From contig NZ_VIRM01000039.1 in the NCBI RefSeq assembly GCF_006874475.1, positions 16,408 to 80,407 of the forward strand: 64,000 nucleotides of DNA, read 5' to 3'. The position numbers and the translations under genes were made by a program. How positions within the stretch are numbered: the first letter of the stretch is position 1; the number at the start of each line of letters is the position of its first letter. This document shows, piece by piece, positions 29,100-38,960 of this stretch. This DNA comes from Microbispora hainanensis (GTDB taxonomy: Bacteria; Actinomycetota; Actinomycetes; Streptosporangiales; Streptosporangiaceae). Below the pieces are notes generated by a model. It saw only the letters and a list, made by a program, of their open reading frames with translations. It did not search any database and was not told where the DNA came from.

Positions 29100-30614
29100 G
29101 TGAGCACCGAGCCCACCCAGTCCGCCGAGTCCACTCGCTCTGCGGAGCCCACCGACCTCCCCGGGCCCACCCAGTCCACCCGGTCCACCCAGTCCACCCG
29201 GTCCACCCGGTCCACGCGGTTCGCCGAGCCGGCCGAGTCCGCCGTGCTCGCGGAGGCTCGCCGTACGGCGCGGAACGGGCGGCGGACTCCGCCGGACACC
29301 CGGCACGGCCCGTCGGAGGCCCGGCGCGCGCCGCGCATCCGGGCGCCGCTGCACTTTCTGTCGCTCCTGGACCCCCGGTCGCTCCGCTGGAAGATCGCCG
29401 CGCTGGCGGCCGTGGCGTCCTGCGCGGTCGCCGTGGCGGTCGGGGTTCTGGTGCACACCACGACGTACGAATGGTCGCTGAACACGGGCAGGAGCGAGGC
29501 GTTCCAGGCCGTCATCCGTGCGGCGAGCGGCACCTCTGGCGAGGACCCGCCGGACAGCGCGATCGAGGACCCGGCCGAGCTTCCGCCGGAACTGCTGCGG
29601 CAGGTGACACCCCGGAAACCCGCGACCTGGCATGACGACTCGAAAGCCGTCACCTGGTACGACGACACGAAACCCGACGAGCCGTGGATGTGGGCGGCCG
29701 TCCGTGAAGACGGCCGTGTGCTGGCCGTCAAGGTGGACATGGGCGCCGAGCGGCGCAGCCTCCAGGCCCTCGACCGGCATATCGTCATGGCCACGCTGGC
29801 CGCGCTCGCGATCGTGGTGCCTCTCGCGGCGCTGGTCGCCGAGCTGCCCAACCGGCGGCTGCGGCGCGTGGCGGGAACGGCCCGGCGCATCGCGGGCGGA
29901 GACCTCGACGCCAGGATCGGGCCGGGTGGCCGGACCCGTGACGAGATCGGCGAGATCTCGGCGGCCGTCGACTCGATGGCGAGCGCGCTGCAGGAGCGGT
30001 TGCTCGCCGAGCAGCGTTTCACGGCCGATGTGGCCCACGAGCTGCGTACGCCGCTCATGGGTCTGATGACCTCGGCGGAACTGCTCCCGGAGGGGGAGAT
30101 CACCGAGCTGGTGCGCGACCGGGTCGGGGTGCTGCGCGGGCTCGTCGAGGACCTGCTGGAGATCTCGCGCCTGGACGCGGGAGCGGAGCGGGCCGAGCAC
30201 GTGCCGGTGCCGCTGGGCGGGGTCGTCGAGGAGTCCGTGCGCCGGACCGGGCTCCCCGCCAGGGTCGAGGTGATCGGCGATCCCGTGGCCGACACCGACC
30301 CACGTCGTCTCGACCGGATCATCGCGAATCTGGTCGTCAACGCGCACCGCCACGGGCGGCCTCCGGTCGAGGTCGGCGTGTGCGGCACGACGATCGTCGT
30401 ACGCGACCACGGACCGGGGTTCCCCGGCACGCTGCTGGATGAAGGGCCGCGGCGCTTCCGTACGGGCGCGGCGGAACGCGGCAGGGGCCACGGCCTCGGT
30501 CTGACCATCGCCCTCGGCCAGGCACGGGTGATCGGCGCGGTCCTCGACTTCGCCAACGCTCCGGAGGGCGGCGCGGTCGCCACCGTCCGCCTCGACGCGG
30601 GCCCGCGCAGCTGA
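29100..30614 (+). CDS. sensor histidine kinase, partner of the OmpR-type regulator
   Basis: A 504-residue membrane kinase. The first roughly 85 residues are a disordered Thr/Ser/Arg/Gln segment with QSTRSTQSTRSTRSTR repeats, then a first membrane helix (LAAVASCAVAVAVGVLVH), a roughly 95-residue extracytoplasmic sensor and a second helix (ATLAALAIVVPLAALVAEL). HAMP follows, then HisKA with the phospho-His in DVAHELRTPL, and HATPase with N box NLVVNAHRHG and G boxes DHGPGFPG and GHGLGLT. GTG 29100 is assumed by coupling; no clear Shine-Dalgarno is seen, so an internal start after the repeats is possible. Stimulus unknown; the D,D-carboxypeptidase downstream hints at the cell envelope. Confidence 0.9.
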   Translation: MSTEPTQSAESTRSAEPTDLPGPTQSTRSTQSTRSTRSTRFAEPAESAVLAEARRTARNGRRTPPDTRHGPSEARRAPRIRAPLHFLSLLDPRSLRWKIAALAAVASCAVAVAVGVLVHTTTYEWSLNTGRSEAFQAVIRAASGTSGEDPPDSAIEDPAELPPELLRQVTPRKPATWHDDSKAVTWYDDTKPDEPWMWAAVREDGRVLAVKVDMGAERRSLQALDRHIVMATLAALAIVVPLAALVAELPNRRLRRVAGTARRIAGGDLDARIGPGGRTRDEIGEISAAVDSMASALQERLLAEQRFTADVAHELRTPLMGLMTSAELLPEGEITELVRDRVGVLRGLVEDLLEISRLDAGAERAEHVPVPLGGVVEESVRRTGLPARVEVIGDPVADTDPRRLDRIIANLVVNAHRHGRPPVEVGVCGTTIVVRDHGPGFPGTLLDEGPRRFRTGAAERGRGHGLGLTIALGQARVIGAVLDFANAPEGGAVATVRLDAGPRS

Positions 30615-30760
30615 GACACGCGCGCTGACACGCGGGCGGCCGAGGCATTCCGGGGACGCGCAGCCCGCCGGAGCCGGACGGCCGCTGTCCGCCTCGACGC
30701 AGGCACGCGCAGCTGAGACACGCGCGGCCGGCACACGGGCATCCGGGGCGCGGTCGCAGG
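30585..30760. repeat. tandem duplication of the kinase gene 3' end
   Basis: GTCCGCCTCGACGC and the following GCGCAGCTGAGACACGCGC, covering the last codons and stop of the kinase gene (30585-30624), recur with few changes at 30687-30726, an offset of 102 bases. Similarity continues patchily to about 30760. The second copy is non-coding. The 292-base gap 30615-30906 holds this repeat and the leader of the next gene, nothing else recognisable. Confidence 0.7.
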
Positions 30761-30906
30761 ACCGAGGAGAAGCCGATACACGGCGGATACACAACCGCGA
30801 GCCAGTCGAGCGGCCGCTGACTTCTCACCGCGGCGGCGCGGAAATTCGCCCGGCACAGGGTGGGTGACGTGCGCAAACGCGCACCTGCCACCCGGAGGTG
30901 CCTTTC

Positions 30907-31956
30907 ATGCCCCCAGCCCGCCTGCCCGCCGTTCCCGCTGTTCCCACCGGTCGCGCCGTTCGCGGCGGAGAGCGGCCGGGCTACCGCCCGCTCCTGCCGC
31001 TCCGCCGCCGTCGCGTCCTCCGCCTCGCGGCCTCGATGTGGGCCCTCGTCCTGATCGCCGTCGCCGTCGGCGGCTGCTTCGGATCTCCCGGGGGCGACGC
31101 GAACACGGCGGACGAGGGTCTCGCGGCCGGAATCGACCTGCCGTGGCCCGAGGACGGCCAGACGAGCGTCATGGTCGAGGGTCTCGGCGCTCTCGGCACC
31201 AGGGGGGAGCGGGAGCCGGTGCCGATCGCGAGCGTCACCAAGGTGATGACCGCGTACGTGATCCTCGGCGAGCATCCGCTGAAGGGCGCCGCCACCGGGC
31301 CGGTCATCGAGGTCGACAGGCAGGCCGCGGACGAGTCGTCGTCCAGCGAGGAGTCGAGCGCGCCGGTCAGGGAAGGCCAGAGGTTCACCGAACGTCAGCT
31401 GCTCGAACTGATGCTGATCCCCTCGGGCAACAACATCGCCCGCCTGCTCGCCCGCTGGGACGCCGGGAGTCAGGAGGCGTTCGTGGTGAAGATGAACCGG
31501 GCCGCCGCCCGGCTCGGCATGACCCACACCACCTACACCGGCGCCAGCGGCATCGAGCCGACGACCGTGAGCACCGCGGCGGACCAGCTCAGGCTGGCCC
31601 GGCAGGTGATGAAGAACGGGGTGTTCCGCTCGATCGTCGCCAAGCGCGAGGTCACGATCCCCGGCGTGCCCGGCACGATCGTCAACACCAACACACTGCT
31701 GGGCAGGTCGGGTGTGATCGGCCTCAAGACCGGTTCCACCACGGCGGCCGGGGGCGCGCTGATGTGGGCGGCCGAGGCCGAGGCCGCCGGCCGCACGTGG
31801 CTGGTCCTCGGCGTCGTCCTGCACCAGAGCGCAGGCTCGCCGCCCGCGGCCGGCCTGCGAGCCGCTCTCGACCGCAGCCGGGAAATGGTCGACGGGGTCC
31901 GCGCGGCGCTCGATTCGGTGATCGCGGCACAGGCCGCGAGCGCGCGGGACAGATGA
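30907..31956 (+). CDS. D-alanyl-D-alanine carboxypeptidase (S11, PBP5-like)
   Basis: A 349-residue low-molecular-weight penicillin-binding protein that trims peptidoglycan stem peptides. The three active-site motifs are present: SVTK (Ser109, Lys112), SGNN and KTGST. A hydrophobic segment near residues 40-56 ends in VGGC (Cys57), so it is membrane- or lipid-anchored outside the cell. ATG 30907 is supported by GGAGG 8 bases upstream. It lies downstream of the two-component pair and upstream of the ligase; the C-terminal beta domain of PBP5 is missing or very short. Confidence 0.9.
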   Translation: MPPARLPAVPAVPTGRAVRGGERPGYRPLLPLRRRRVLRLAASMWALVLIAVAVGGCFGSPGGDANTADEGLAAGIDLPWPEDGQTSVMVEGLGALGTRGEREPVPIASVTKVMTAYVILGEHPLKGAATGPVIEVDRQAADESSSSEESSAPVREGQRFTERQLLELMLIPSGNNIARLLARWDAGSQEAFVVKMNRAAARLGMTHTTYTGASGIEPTTVSTAADQLRLARQVMKNGVFRSIVAKREVTIPGVPGTIVNTNTLLGRSGVIGLKTGSTTAAGGALMWAAEAEAAGRTWLVLGVVLHQSAGSPPAAGLRAALDRSREMVDGVRAALDSVIAAQAASARDR

Positions 31957-32017
31957 CGTGGGATGCGAGGCGGCGGCGACGGGCGACTTTGTCGGACCCG
32001 CTTGGCACGATGACCCC

Positions 32018-34105
32018 ATGACTGAAGCGCCCCCGATCGACGCGATCCCCGACGAGATCGCCTACGCCGAGGCGGTACGGCTGGCGGCCGACGCGGCCGC
32101 GGCCTACTACGGTGACGGAACCTCCTCCCTGGACGACGACGCCTACGACAGGCTCGTCCGCGGCATCGCCGCCTATGAGAGGGCCCACCCCGATCAGGTG
32201 CTGGAGGACTCGCCGACGGGCAAGGTCGCCGGGGTCGTGGGCGATGTCCCGCACATCGTGCCCATGCTCAGCCTCGACAACGTGTTCGGGCCGGAGGAGC
32301 TGGCGGGCTGGGCCGCCTCGCTGGAGCGCCGGCTGGGCCGTCCGGTGAGCGCGTGGTCGGTGGAGCCGAAGCTGGACGGGCTGGCGATCGCCGCCCGCTA
32401 TCGTGACGGCCGCCTCGTCCAGTTGGTCACCCGCGGCGACGGGAGCGCGGGCGAGGACGTCTCCCACGCGATCGGCACGATCGTCGGCCTGCCCCGGCGG
32501 CTCGCCGACCCGGTCACGGTGGAGCTGCGCGGCGAGGTGATGATGACCGCGCGGCAGTTCGAGGAGGCGTGCGCGAAACGGCAGGCGCACGACGGGACCA
32601 CGTTCGCGAACCCGCGCAGCGCCGCCGCTGGCACGCTGCGGGCGCAGGACCGGCCGTATGTCTGCGAGCTGACGTTCTTCGGTTACGGCGCGCTGCCGCG
32701 GCCCGACGACACCTCCGGCCTCGCCACGCGGCTGCGGGAGTCGCCGCACAGCCAGGTGATGGACTGGGTCGCCGGTCAGGGTGTGCGGACCACGGCCGAG
32801 ACGGCGGTCGCCGGGATCGTCGCGACGAGTGTGGAGCAGGTGCAGCGGCGGGTCGAGGAGATCGCGGCCGCGCGGCCGGAGCTGCCGTTCGGGATCGACG
32901 GCATCGTGATCAAGGCGGATGACGCGGCGGACCAGGCGCAGGCCGGGTTCGGCTCGCGGGCGCCGCGGTGGGCGATCGCCTACAAGCTGCCCGCCGTGCA
33001 GAAGATCACGAAGCTGCTCGGCGTGGAGTGGAACACCGGGCGGACCGGCGTGATCGCCCCGCGCGCGGTTCTGGAGCCGGTGGAGCTGGACGGCTCTGTC
33101 GTGACGTACGCGACGCTGCACAACCCCTCCGACATCGCGCGCCGTGGGCTGATGCTGGGGGACAGCGTCGTCGTCTACAAGGCCGGCGACGTGATCCCGC
33201 GGGTGGAGTCGCCGGTGGTGCACCTGCGCACCGGCGACGAGCAGCCCATCGTGTTCCCCGAGGTGTGCCCGGCCTGCGAAGGTGAGATCGACACCTCCCA
33301 GGAGCGGTGGAGATGCGTGCGCGGCCGCGACTGCCGTGCGATCGCGTCGATCCGATACGCGGTCGGCCGCGACCAACTCGACGTGGAAGGGCTGGCGGAC
33401 AACCGCATCCAGCAGATGCTGGACGCCGGGTTGATCGCCGACTTCGGCGACCTGTTCTTCCTCACCCGCGAGCCGCTGCTGGGCCTGGAGCGGATGGGGG
33501 AGGTGTCCACCGACAACCTCCTGACCGCCATCGACAGGGCCAGGACCAGGCCGCTGAGCCGGGTGTTCTGCGCGCTCGGGGTCAGGGGCACGGGGCGCTC
33601 GATGAGCCGCCGCATCGCCCGGCACTTCGGCACGATGGAGGCCATCCGCGCGGCCGACGCCGAGGCGCTTCAGCAGGTGGACGGCATCGGCCCGGAGAAG
33701 GCACCCGTGATCGTCGCCGAGCTGGCCGAGCTGGGCGACCTCGTCGACAAGCTCGTCCGCGCCGGGGTGAACATGGTCGAGCCCGGTGTGGTGGCGGTGG
33801 CCGGTGGCGAGGGCGGCACGACCGTCCCGGCGCCGGAGGGTCAGGAGCCGGCTGCGCTGCCGCTGACCGGGATGACGGTCGTGGTCACGGGCGCGATGAG
33901 CGGGCGGCTGGCGGCCTTGTCCCGCAACCAGATGAACGAGCTCGTCGAACGGGCCGGAGGCCGGGCCTCGTCCAGCGTTTCCGCGAAGACCTCGTTGGTC
34001 GTCGCGGGAGAGAACGCGGGATCCAAGAGGGCCAAGGCCGAGTCCCTGGGCGTGCGGATCGTGTCCCCCGAGGAGTTCGCCGAGATGGTCGCGCAGTTGC
34101 TGTAG
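32018..34105 (+). CDS. ligA: NAD-dependent DNA ligase
   Basis: A 695-residue ligase of full length that seals DNA nicks. In order: Ia domain ([17 protein letters not shown]), adenylation domain with nucleophile Lys118 in [10 protein letters not shown] and [10 protein letters not shown], an OB fold, a four-Cys zinc finger ([17 protein letters not shown] and a following Cys), helix-hairpin-helix repeats and a C-terminal BRCT domain ([12 protein letters not shown]). ATG 32018 fits family starts, although no good Shine-Dalgarno precedes it. The neighbours are not replication genes, so this may be a second, non-essential paralogue; that needs the rest of the genome. Confidence 0.93.
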   Translation: MTEAPPIDAIPDEIAYAEAVRLAADAAAAYYGDGTSSLDDDAYDRLVRGIAAYERAHPDQVLEDSPTGKVAGVVGDVPHIVPMLSLDNVFGPEELAGWAASLERRLGRPVSAWSVEPKLDGLAIAARYRDGRLVQLVTRGDGSAGEDVSHAIGTIVGLPRRLADPVTVELRGEVMMTARQFEEACAKRQAHDGTTFANPRSAAAGTLRAQDRPYVCELTFFGYGALPRPDDTSGLATRLRESPHSQVMDWVAGQGVRTTAETAVAGIVATSVEQVQRRVEEIAAARPELPFGIDGIVIKADDAADQAQAGFGSRAPRWAIAYKLPAVQKITKLLGVEWNTGRTGVIAPRAVLEPVELDGSVVTYATLHNPSDIARRGLMLGDSVVVYKAGDVIPRVESPVVHLRTGDEQPIVFPEVCPACEGEIDTSQERWRCVRGRDCRAIASIRYAVGRDQLDVEGLADNRIQQMLDAGLIADFGDLFFLTREPLLGLERMGEVSTDNLLTAIDRARTRPLSRVFCALGVRGTGRSMSRRIARHFGTMEAIRAADAEALQQVDGIGPEKAPVIVAELAELGDLVDKLVRAGVNMVEPGVVAVAGGEGGTTVPAPEGQEPAALPLTGMTVVVTGAMSGRLAALSRNQMNELVERAGGRASSSVSAKTSLVVAGENAGSKRAKAESLGVRIVSPEEFAEMVAQLL

Positions 34106-34136
34106 GCGCCCTGCCCGCTGTAGGCGACCCGGGTCC

Positions 34137-34153
34137 GCGCGTGGCTCACGCGC
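34137..34153. terminator. short hairpin between ligA and the orphan kinase
   Basis: GCGCGTG and CACGCGC form a perfect 7-base stem with a 3-base loop between convergent genes; it overlaps the kinase stop codon. Modest in size, so a terminator role is tentative. Confidence 0.45.
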
Positions 34154-35417
34154 TCTCGCCGTCGGCAGCCTCGTCGGCGTGCTCGTCGGCAGCGTCCTCG
34201 GCAGGGTCGCCGGCAGGGTCGCCGGCAGGGTCGCCGGCAAGGTCGTCCGAGGACCGGGCGCCGGCGGACTGAAAGGGGATGCGCGCCACCAGCATGAAGC
34301 CGCCGTCAGGCGTCCCCTTCGTCTCCAACCGGCCGTCGAGAATGGCGATGCGCTCCTCGAGCCCCGCCAGGCCGAACCCCGATGGGGGAAGCAGGCGCTG
34401 GAGGGACATCCGCGCCCGGCCCTCATCCCTGCCGTTCGCCACCGAGACGGTCACGACGCCGTCGCGCGCCTCGCAGGCGACGCGCACCCGGGACCCGGGA
34501 GCGTGCTTCCTGACATTGCTCAGCCCTTCCTGCACGACCCGGTAGCAGGCGTGCCCGACCTGGGCGGGGAGGCCGATATCCGGCAGGTCGTAGTCGAGAC
34601 TGACCCGCGTGCCCGTGGCGGCCGCCTCTTCCACGAGGGAAGGGATCGCCTTGGCCGCCGCCGTCATCCGGGACCCGTCGTCGCGCCTGAGCATCGCGAG
34701 CAGCTCGCGCAGCTCGGCGAGGGCCTGCACGCCCTTGTCCTCGATGGTCGTGGCGAGCCTGGCGACCTCGGGTCCCGCGTCGTCGCGGATGATCCCCGCG
34801 TTGAGGACCATCACGGTGACGGCGTGCGTCACGGTGTCGTGCATTTCTCGCGCGATCTTGCGGCGCTCCCGGACGGCCGCCCGCTCTTCGCGGTCCCGCA
34901 CCTCGGCCCGCAACTCCGAGATCATGCCGCGGTAGCCGCGCACCCACGTGCCCACCAGCGCGGGCATGAAGATGAACATCAGCGCGCGTATCACGCAGAG
35001 GTAGAGGACGTCGTCCGTCCTGGGGTCCACGTAGTCGACGGCTGTGGCGGCCGTGATGAGAGGGAGGGTCACCAGCTGCCACTGGCGCACCTTGCTGCCG
35101 GCCGTCATCGAGTATGCGGCGAAGGCCATGGGCACGATCTGCCCGGTGGTCACGGCGCAGAGAGCCGAAGCGACGATCATGGGCAGTCCGGTGCGCCGGC
35201 GTAGCAGCAAGGCGCCCGCGGTGATCACCTCGATGACGATCTCGATCCAGGGCGGAACCGGGCCCCACAGGGAGAAGGACAGACCCAGGAGCGTCGGCGG
35301 GATGGTGAAACAGAGAATCGAGAGAGCCAGCAGCGCGTCGACGATCTGCCGTCGGTGCGCTGTGGTGAATTCGGCCAGCGTCAAGGGGACGCAGGCTGGA
35401 CTCAGGGTGTTTCGCAC
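34146..35417 (-). CDS. orphan NarL-type sensor histidine kinase
   Basis: A 423-residue kinase of the HisKA_3 family. Five or six membrane helices occupy residues about 25-160. The phospho-His is His193 in REMHDTVTHAVTVMVLNAG, and the ATPase domain has VVQEGLSNVRKHAPGS and GFGLAGLEERI. The C-terminus is an acidic tail with in-phase DLAGDPAGDPAGDPAED repeats. It starts with GTG 35417 without a clear Shine-Dalgarno. NarL-type kinases normally have a LuxR-type regulator beside them; none is adjacent here, so the partner is elsewhere. Confidence 0.88.
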   Translation of the reverse strand: MRNTLSPACVPLTLAEFTTAHRRQIVDALLALSILCFTIPPTLLGLSFSLWGPVPPWIEIVIEVITAGALLLRRRTGLPMIVASALCAVTTGQIVPMAFAAYSMTAGSKVRQWQLVTLPLITAATAVDYVDPRTDDVLYLCVIRALMFIFMPALVGTWVRGYRGMISELRAEVRDREERAAVRERRKIAREMHDTVTHAVTVMVLNAGIIRDDAGPEVARLATTIEDKGVQALAELRELLAMLRRDDGSRMTAAAKAIPSLVEEAAATGTRVSLDYDLPDIGLPAQVGHACYRVVQEGLSNVRKHAPGSRVRVACEARDGVVTVSVANGRDEGRARMSLQRLLPPSGFGLAGLEERIAILDGRLETKGTPDGGFMLVARIPFQSAGARSSDDLAGDPAGDPAGDPAEDAADEHADEAADGESA

Positions 35418-35771
35418 AAGAGGGCTCTTTCTGGGAGGCAGCTCGGCTCCGCGCCCTCGTAACGCACCCTGACTGATCGCTTCTCCTCTCGGAGGAGATC
35501 ACATGCTGAGGCGGGGAGCCGTCTTCCATGTACGCGACCATCGTGTGCCGAGAAGGGCCACATGGATAAGGCCGTGGTCTTCCTATGTGTGTCCATCCTG
35601 GGGGTGACACAGCCACCCAAAGCCGGTCGTCCTGGCGGACCGGTGCGAGCACTCCGCTTTCTCGAACGTGATCGGCGCAGCCTCCGCCGAACGATCGGCG
35701 ATCAACCCAACACTACCCCAAATTGGGACATATTTCCTAAAAAATCCCCATAAGTGACGTACGGTGAAAAA
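35418..35771. other. 354-base divergent gap before the XRE regulator
   Basis: The gap holds a small hairpin (TCTCCTC 35482-35488 with GAGGAGA 35492-35498) upstream of the kinase and an AT-rich stretch at about 35700-35755 (CCAAATTGGG palindrome, then a run of A/T) that probably contains the promoter of the XRE gene. Short frames here lack coding character. Confidence 0.5.
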
Positions 35772-36602
35772 GTGGACCGTAAGCGCCTCCTGGGAGACTT
35801 TCTCCGGGCTCGCCGCGAGGCCGTGAACCTGGAGGACACCGGACTGACGCGAATGGGCCGCCGCCGTACCCCTGGATTGCGCAGGGAAGAGGTGGCCATG
35901 CTCGCCGGCGTCAGCAACGACTACTACGTGCGGCTGGAGCAGGGCAGGGAGCGCCGTCCGTCCGAGCAGGTCCTCAACGCGCTCGCCCGGGCGCTGCGCC
36001 TCGACGCCGCCGCCACCGAGCACCTGTACGAGCTCGCCTACCCGAGGCCCCGGCCCCGGCCGGTCTGCCGGGAGGAGCAGGTCAGCCGCCGTCTGCTGCA
36101 CCTGCTCCGGATGTGCGACGCCGCCCCGGCGTTCATCGTCGGCCGCTGGATGGACATGCTCGCGACCAACCGCCTGGCCGACGCACTCTGCGAGGGCCTC
36201 GACCACAACGACAACCTCCTGCGCATGTGTTTCCTCAGCCCGCAGGCACGCACCTTCTTCCCGGAATGGGAGGAGGCGGCGGCGACGAAGGTGGCGCAAC
36301 TGCGAGCCATCGCCGGCACCGACCCCGAGGACCCCTTCCTGCCGCTGCTCGTGGACGAGCTGTCCGACCAGAGCGCGGATTTCGTACGAATGTGGGCTCG
36401 CCACGACGTCCTGCCTGGGGACGTGGAGGGTAAGCATTTCCACCACCCCTCGGTGGGCGAGCTGACGTTCTCCTACGAGACCTTCACGGCCAAGAGTGCC
36501 CCGGGCCAGCAGCTCGTCGTCTGCCAGGCCGAACCGGGAAGCGCGTCGGAGGACGCGCTCGCCACCCTCGCGCGCCTCCGGCCCGCCGTCACCCCTCCAT
36601 GA
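35772..36602 (+). CDS. XRE-family regulator with MmyB-like ligand domain
   Basis: About 276 residues from GTG 35772 (VDRKRLLGDFLRARR), the usual start of this family; GTG 35754 adds six residues. The Cro/C1 helix-turn-helix reads RTPGLRREEVAMLAGVSNDYYVRLEQGRE. The C-terminal PAS-like MmyB domain follows: APAFIVGRWMDMLATNRLADAL, with the ending HPSVGELTFSYETF. Such regulators often control an adjacent short-chain dehydrogenase; here the neighbour is instead the convergent 788-residue gene, with which the 3' ends overlap by 14 bases. Confidence 0.9.
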   Translation: MDRKRLLGDFLRARREAVNLEDTGLTRMGRRRTPGLRREEVAMLAGVSNDYYVRLEQGRERRPSEQVLNALARALRLDAAATEHLYELAYPRPRPRPVCREEQVSRRLLHLLRMCDAAPAFIVGRWMDMLATNRLADALCEGLDHNDNLLRMCFLSPQARTFFPEWEEAAATKVAQLRAIAGTDPEDPFLPLLVDELSDQSADFVRMWARHDVLPGDVEGKHFHHPSVGELTFSYETFTAKSAPGQQLVVCQAEPGSASEDALATLARLRPAVTPP

Positions 36603-38955
36603 GCCGGGACAGCCGGACGATCGCGCCGGCCGCGAGGTCGACGACCACCGGGCCGTGCGGCGACGGTCGTACGGTGCCGTCGTCCTGCGTGAGCGTGACG
36701 GACACGGCGACCTTCCGGTCGAACGTCGCCCGGTCGGCGACCAGCGGCTGCACCAGGGTGACCTCGAGCGTGGGCGCGTCCGCGGGGAGGACGGCCCGCG
36801 CCACCTCGACGCCGGACACCGCGAAGGCCAGCCCCACGCCGGAGACGCCCGCGGCCCGCAGGTCCACGTCCCGGCGGATCAGGACGGCCGTGTGGAGGTT
36901 CTCCAGGTAGACGTTGCGGACGACCAGCTGGGCGGGGTCCGCGGGGTCGAGCAGCGCCTGCGGCACGACGGCTCCGTCCCGGACGGCGGCGGGCAGCGCG
37001 ACGTCCCCGTGGGCGGGCACGCGCGCCGGCGGGTCGAGCGGGACGCGCTCCCACCCCCCGACCGCCGGCCGCACCCACAGGGCCGTCACCGTGGCCGCCG
37101 TGTCGGCGTCGTTGCGCAGCCCGGCCGCGGTGACCCGTACGGGCCCGCCGGGGTAGGGGCCGGCCAGCTCGTCCACGTCCAGGTGCACGGTGGTCGCGAT
37201 CGAGGTGGAGGAGTCGCCGGTGTCGAAGACGATCTGCGAGACCGCCTCGCCCCCGCGCAACTGCGTGACCGCCACGACGGCGTCGTCGTAGTCCACGTGC
37301 AGCGCCAGACGGATCGCGTCGTCGTCCAGGACGGCGCGCAGGCCGCCCTCCAGCGTGCTCGACCGCACCGACACCCCGGTCGACCCCACCGAGGGGGATG
37401 TCGGAAGCAGCAGGCGGACGTCGCGCCCGCCGGCGTCCGCACGCAGCAGCGACTCCAGTTCGGCGACCTCGGCCGCCGACAGATCGGGCACGCACCGGGC
37501 CTGCAGCCGGCACGGCAGGCCCGCGTCCACGGTGGCGTCGAACACCTGCAGCCACTCCAGCTGAGGGCGGCCGGCCACGTCGCGGGCCACCCGATAGTGG
37601 GAGGGCACGACGAGGTAGGTGGCCGGCTGCTGAAGCGACTCCCACACCGAGTATCGGTGGTCACGGTCCAGGCGCGGAGCCGGCGCGAACCGCCGGGCCG
37701 GGGCGCGGCCGAGCTGGAAGGCGTCCTGGCAGCCGACGATCACGGGCTCACCGCTCCCGACGTCCTGCCGGTAGAGGCCGGGGTCGTCCCGGCACGGCAC
37801 CAGCAGCGGCAGACGGTGCGAGCGGGTCACCGTCACGCCCATGTCGATGGTGAACGACGGAGGGTCCGTGGCGAGCCCGCTCGTTCCCCTCGGGCCGGTG
37901 AGGATCCCGCCGAGCCGCCCGCCGAGCCGTCCCTTGAGCTGTCCGTCGAGGTCATCGCGGAGCACCAGGCGCCGGGCAGTGGGCGGCAGGGGGAGCGGCA
38001 TCCGGGCGAAGGCCAGCCGGGCCGGCAGATCCTCCGCCGTCGCCTCCATCGGGGCCTCCGCCGGGGCCTCCCGCGAGACCTGCAGCGGGACCTCCGCCAG
38101 GGGCTCCACCGGGTCCTGCGCCAAGGCTTCGAGCAGTCCGTCCGCCGGGGCCTCGGCCGGCGACACCGTGAGGAAGGCCCGCCCCGCCACCGCCGATTCC
38201 GTGAACGCCGACTCTGTGAACGCCGACTCCGTGAGCAGCGGCGACACCTCGGCCAGCCGGATGGCGCCCCGACCGGCGATCATGAGCTCGCCGGGGACGC
38301 GGACCTCGGTGGTCATCACATCCGACCAGTTCGGATGCTCTTCGGGGATCGGGTGCTCCTCGCGGGGCGGCTCCTCGATCGGCCATCCCTGGACCGGCAC
38401 GATCTCCAGACGCTCCGGCTCGCCGTGGACCATCGCGGAGAGGGCCCACGCGGCGAGCGTCTCCTGCACGCCGACGAAGCTCGTGCTGACGATCAGCCCG
38501 GCCCCGTCGCCCGGCTGGAAGCCCGGCGTGCTCAGCGCGCCGTACGCGGCCCTGGCCACGGCTCCGCTGATCTCGGCCCGGCAGTGGACGACGTCGTCGC
38601 GCCGGTCCACGTCGACCGGGAGCTCGGTGGAGGTCGGCCGGCCGGTGTCGGCGTCCACGAACGGGATGCGCAGCCGTACGCTCACGTCCGTCCACGGGAC
38701 GGCCTGGGCACCGGCGGGCGGCGGGGGGAAGCGCAGCGCGGCGGTGACCGTCGCGCTGAGGACGGGCGATCCCTCGCCGTCGTGACCGGTGACGCGGAAC
38801 AGGAACCGGAACGTGCCGGCGGAGGCGGGCACGAGCTCCGGCGCGGGCGCCCACCAGGGCGAGCCCAGCTGCGAGTCGGGCAGCAGGGGCTCGCCCCCGT
38901 CGGCCGCCCTGATGCGGGGGCCCGGCTCGTCGGACGGGAGTCCTGGGGTGTTCAT
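36589..38955 (-). CDS. unrecognised 788-residue beta-rich protein
   Basis: I do not recognise this protein. ATG 38955 begins MNTPGLPSDEPG, 5 bases after the stop of the 695-residue gene, so the two are co-transcribed. There is no signal peptide or membrane helix. The sequence is rich in short beta-strand patterns (FRFLFRVTGHDGEGSPVLSA, SVRLRIPFVDADTG, TTVHLDVDELAG) with a Pro/Ala/Glu middle containing TESAFTESAFTESAV repeats. A pair of Cys segments (VPCRDDPGLYRQDVGS, IVGCQDAFQLGR) precedes a second domain. It may be a structural or binding component of the complex encoded by this five-gene set. Confidence 0.8.
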   Translation of the reverse strand: MNTPGLPSDEPGPRIRAADGGEPLLPDSQLGSPWWAPAPELVPASAGTFRFLFRVTGHDGEGSPVLSATVTAALRFPPPPAGAQAVPWTDVSVRLRIPFVDADTGRPTSTELPVDVDRRDDVVHCRAEISGAVARAAYGALSTPGFQPGDGAGLIVSTSFVGVQETLAAWALSAMVHGEPERLEIVPVQGWPIEEPPREEHPIPEEHPNWSDVMTTEVRVPGELMIAGRGAIRLAEVSPLLTESAFTESAFTESAVAGRAFLTVSPAEAPADGLLEALAQDPVEPLAEVPLQVSREAPAEAPMEATAEDLPARLAFARMPLPLPPTARRLVLRDDLDGQLKGRLGGRLGGILTGPRGTSGLATDPPSFTIDMGVTVTRSHRLPLLVPCRDDPGLYRQDVGSGEPVIVGCQDAFQLGRAPARRFAPAPRLDRDHRYSVWESLQQPATYLVVPSHYRVARDVAGRPQLEWLQVFDATVDAGLPCRLQARCVPDLSAAEVAELESLLRADAGGRDVRLLLPTSPSVGSTGVSVRSSTLEGGLRAVLDDDAIRLALHVDYDDAVVAVTQLRGGEAVSQIVFDTGDSSTSIATTVHLDVDELAGPYPGGPVRVTAAGLRNDADTAATVTALWVRPAVGGWERVPLDPPARVPAHGDVALPAAVRDGAVVPQALLDPADPAQLVVRNVYLENLHTAVLIRRDVDLRAAGVSGVGLAFAVSGVEVARAVLPADAPTLEVTLVQPLVADRATFDRKVAVSVTLTQDDGTVRPSPHGPVVVDLAAGAIVRLSRLMEG

Positions 38956-38960
38956 CGCGG

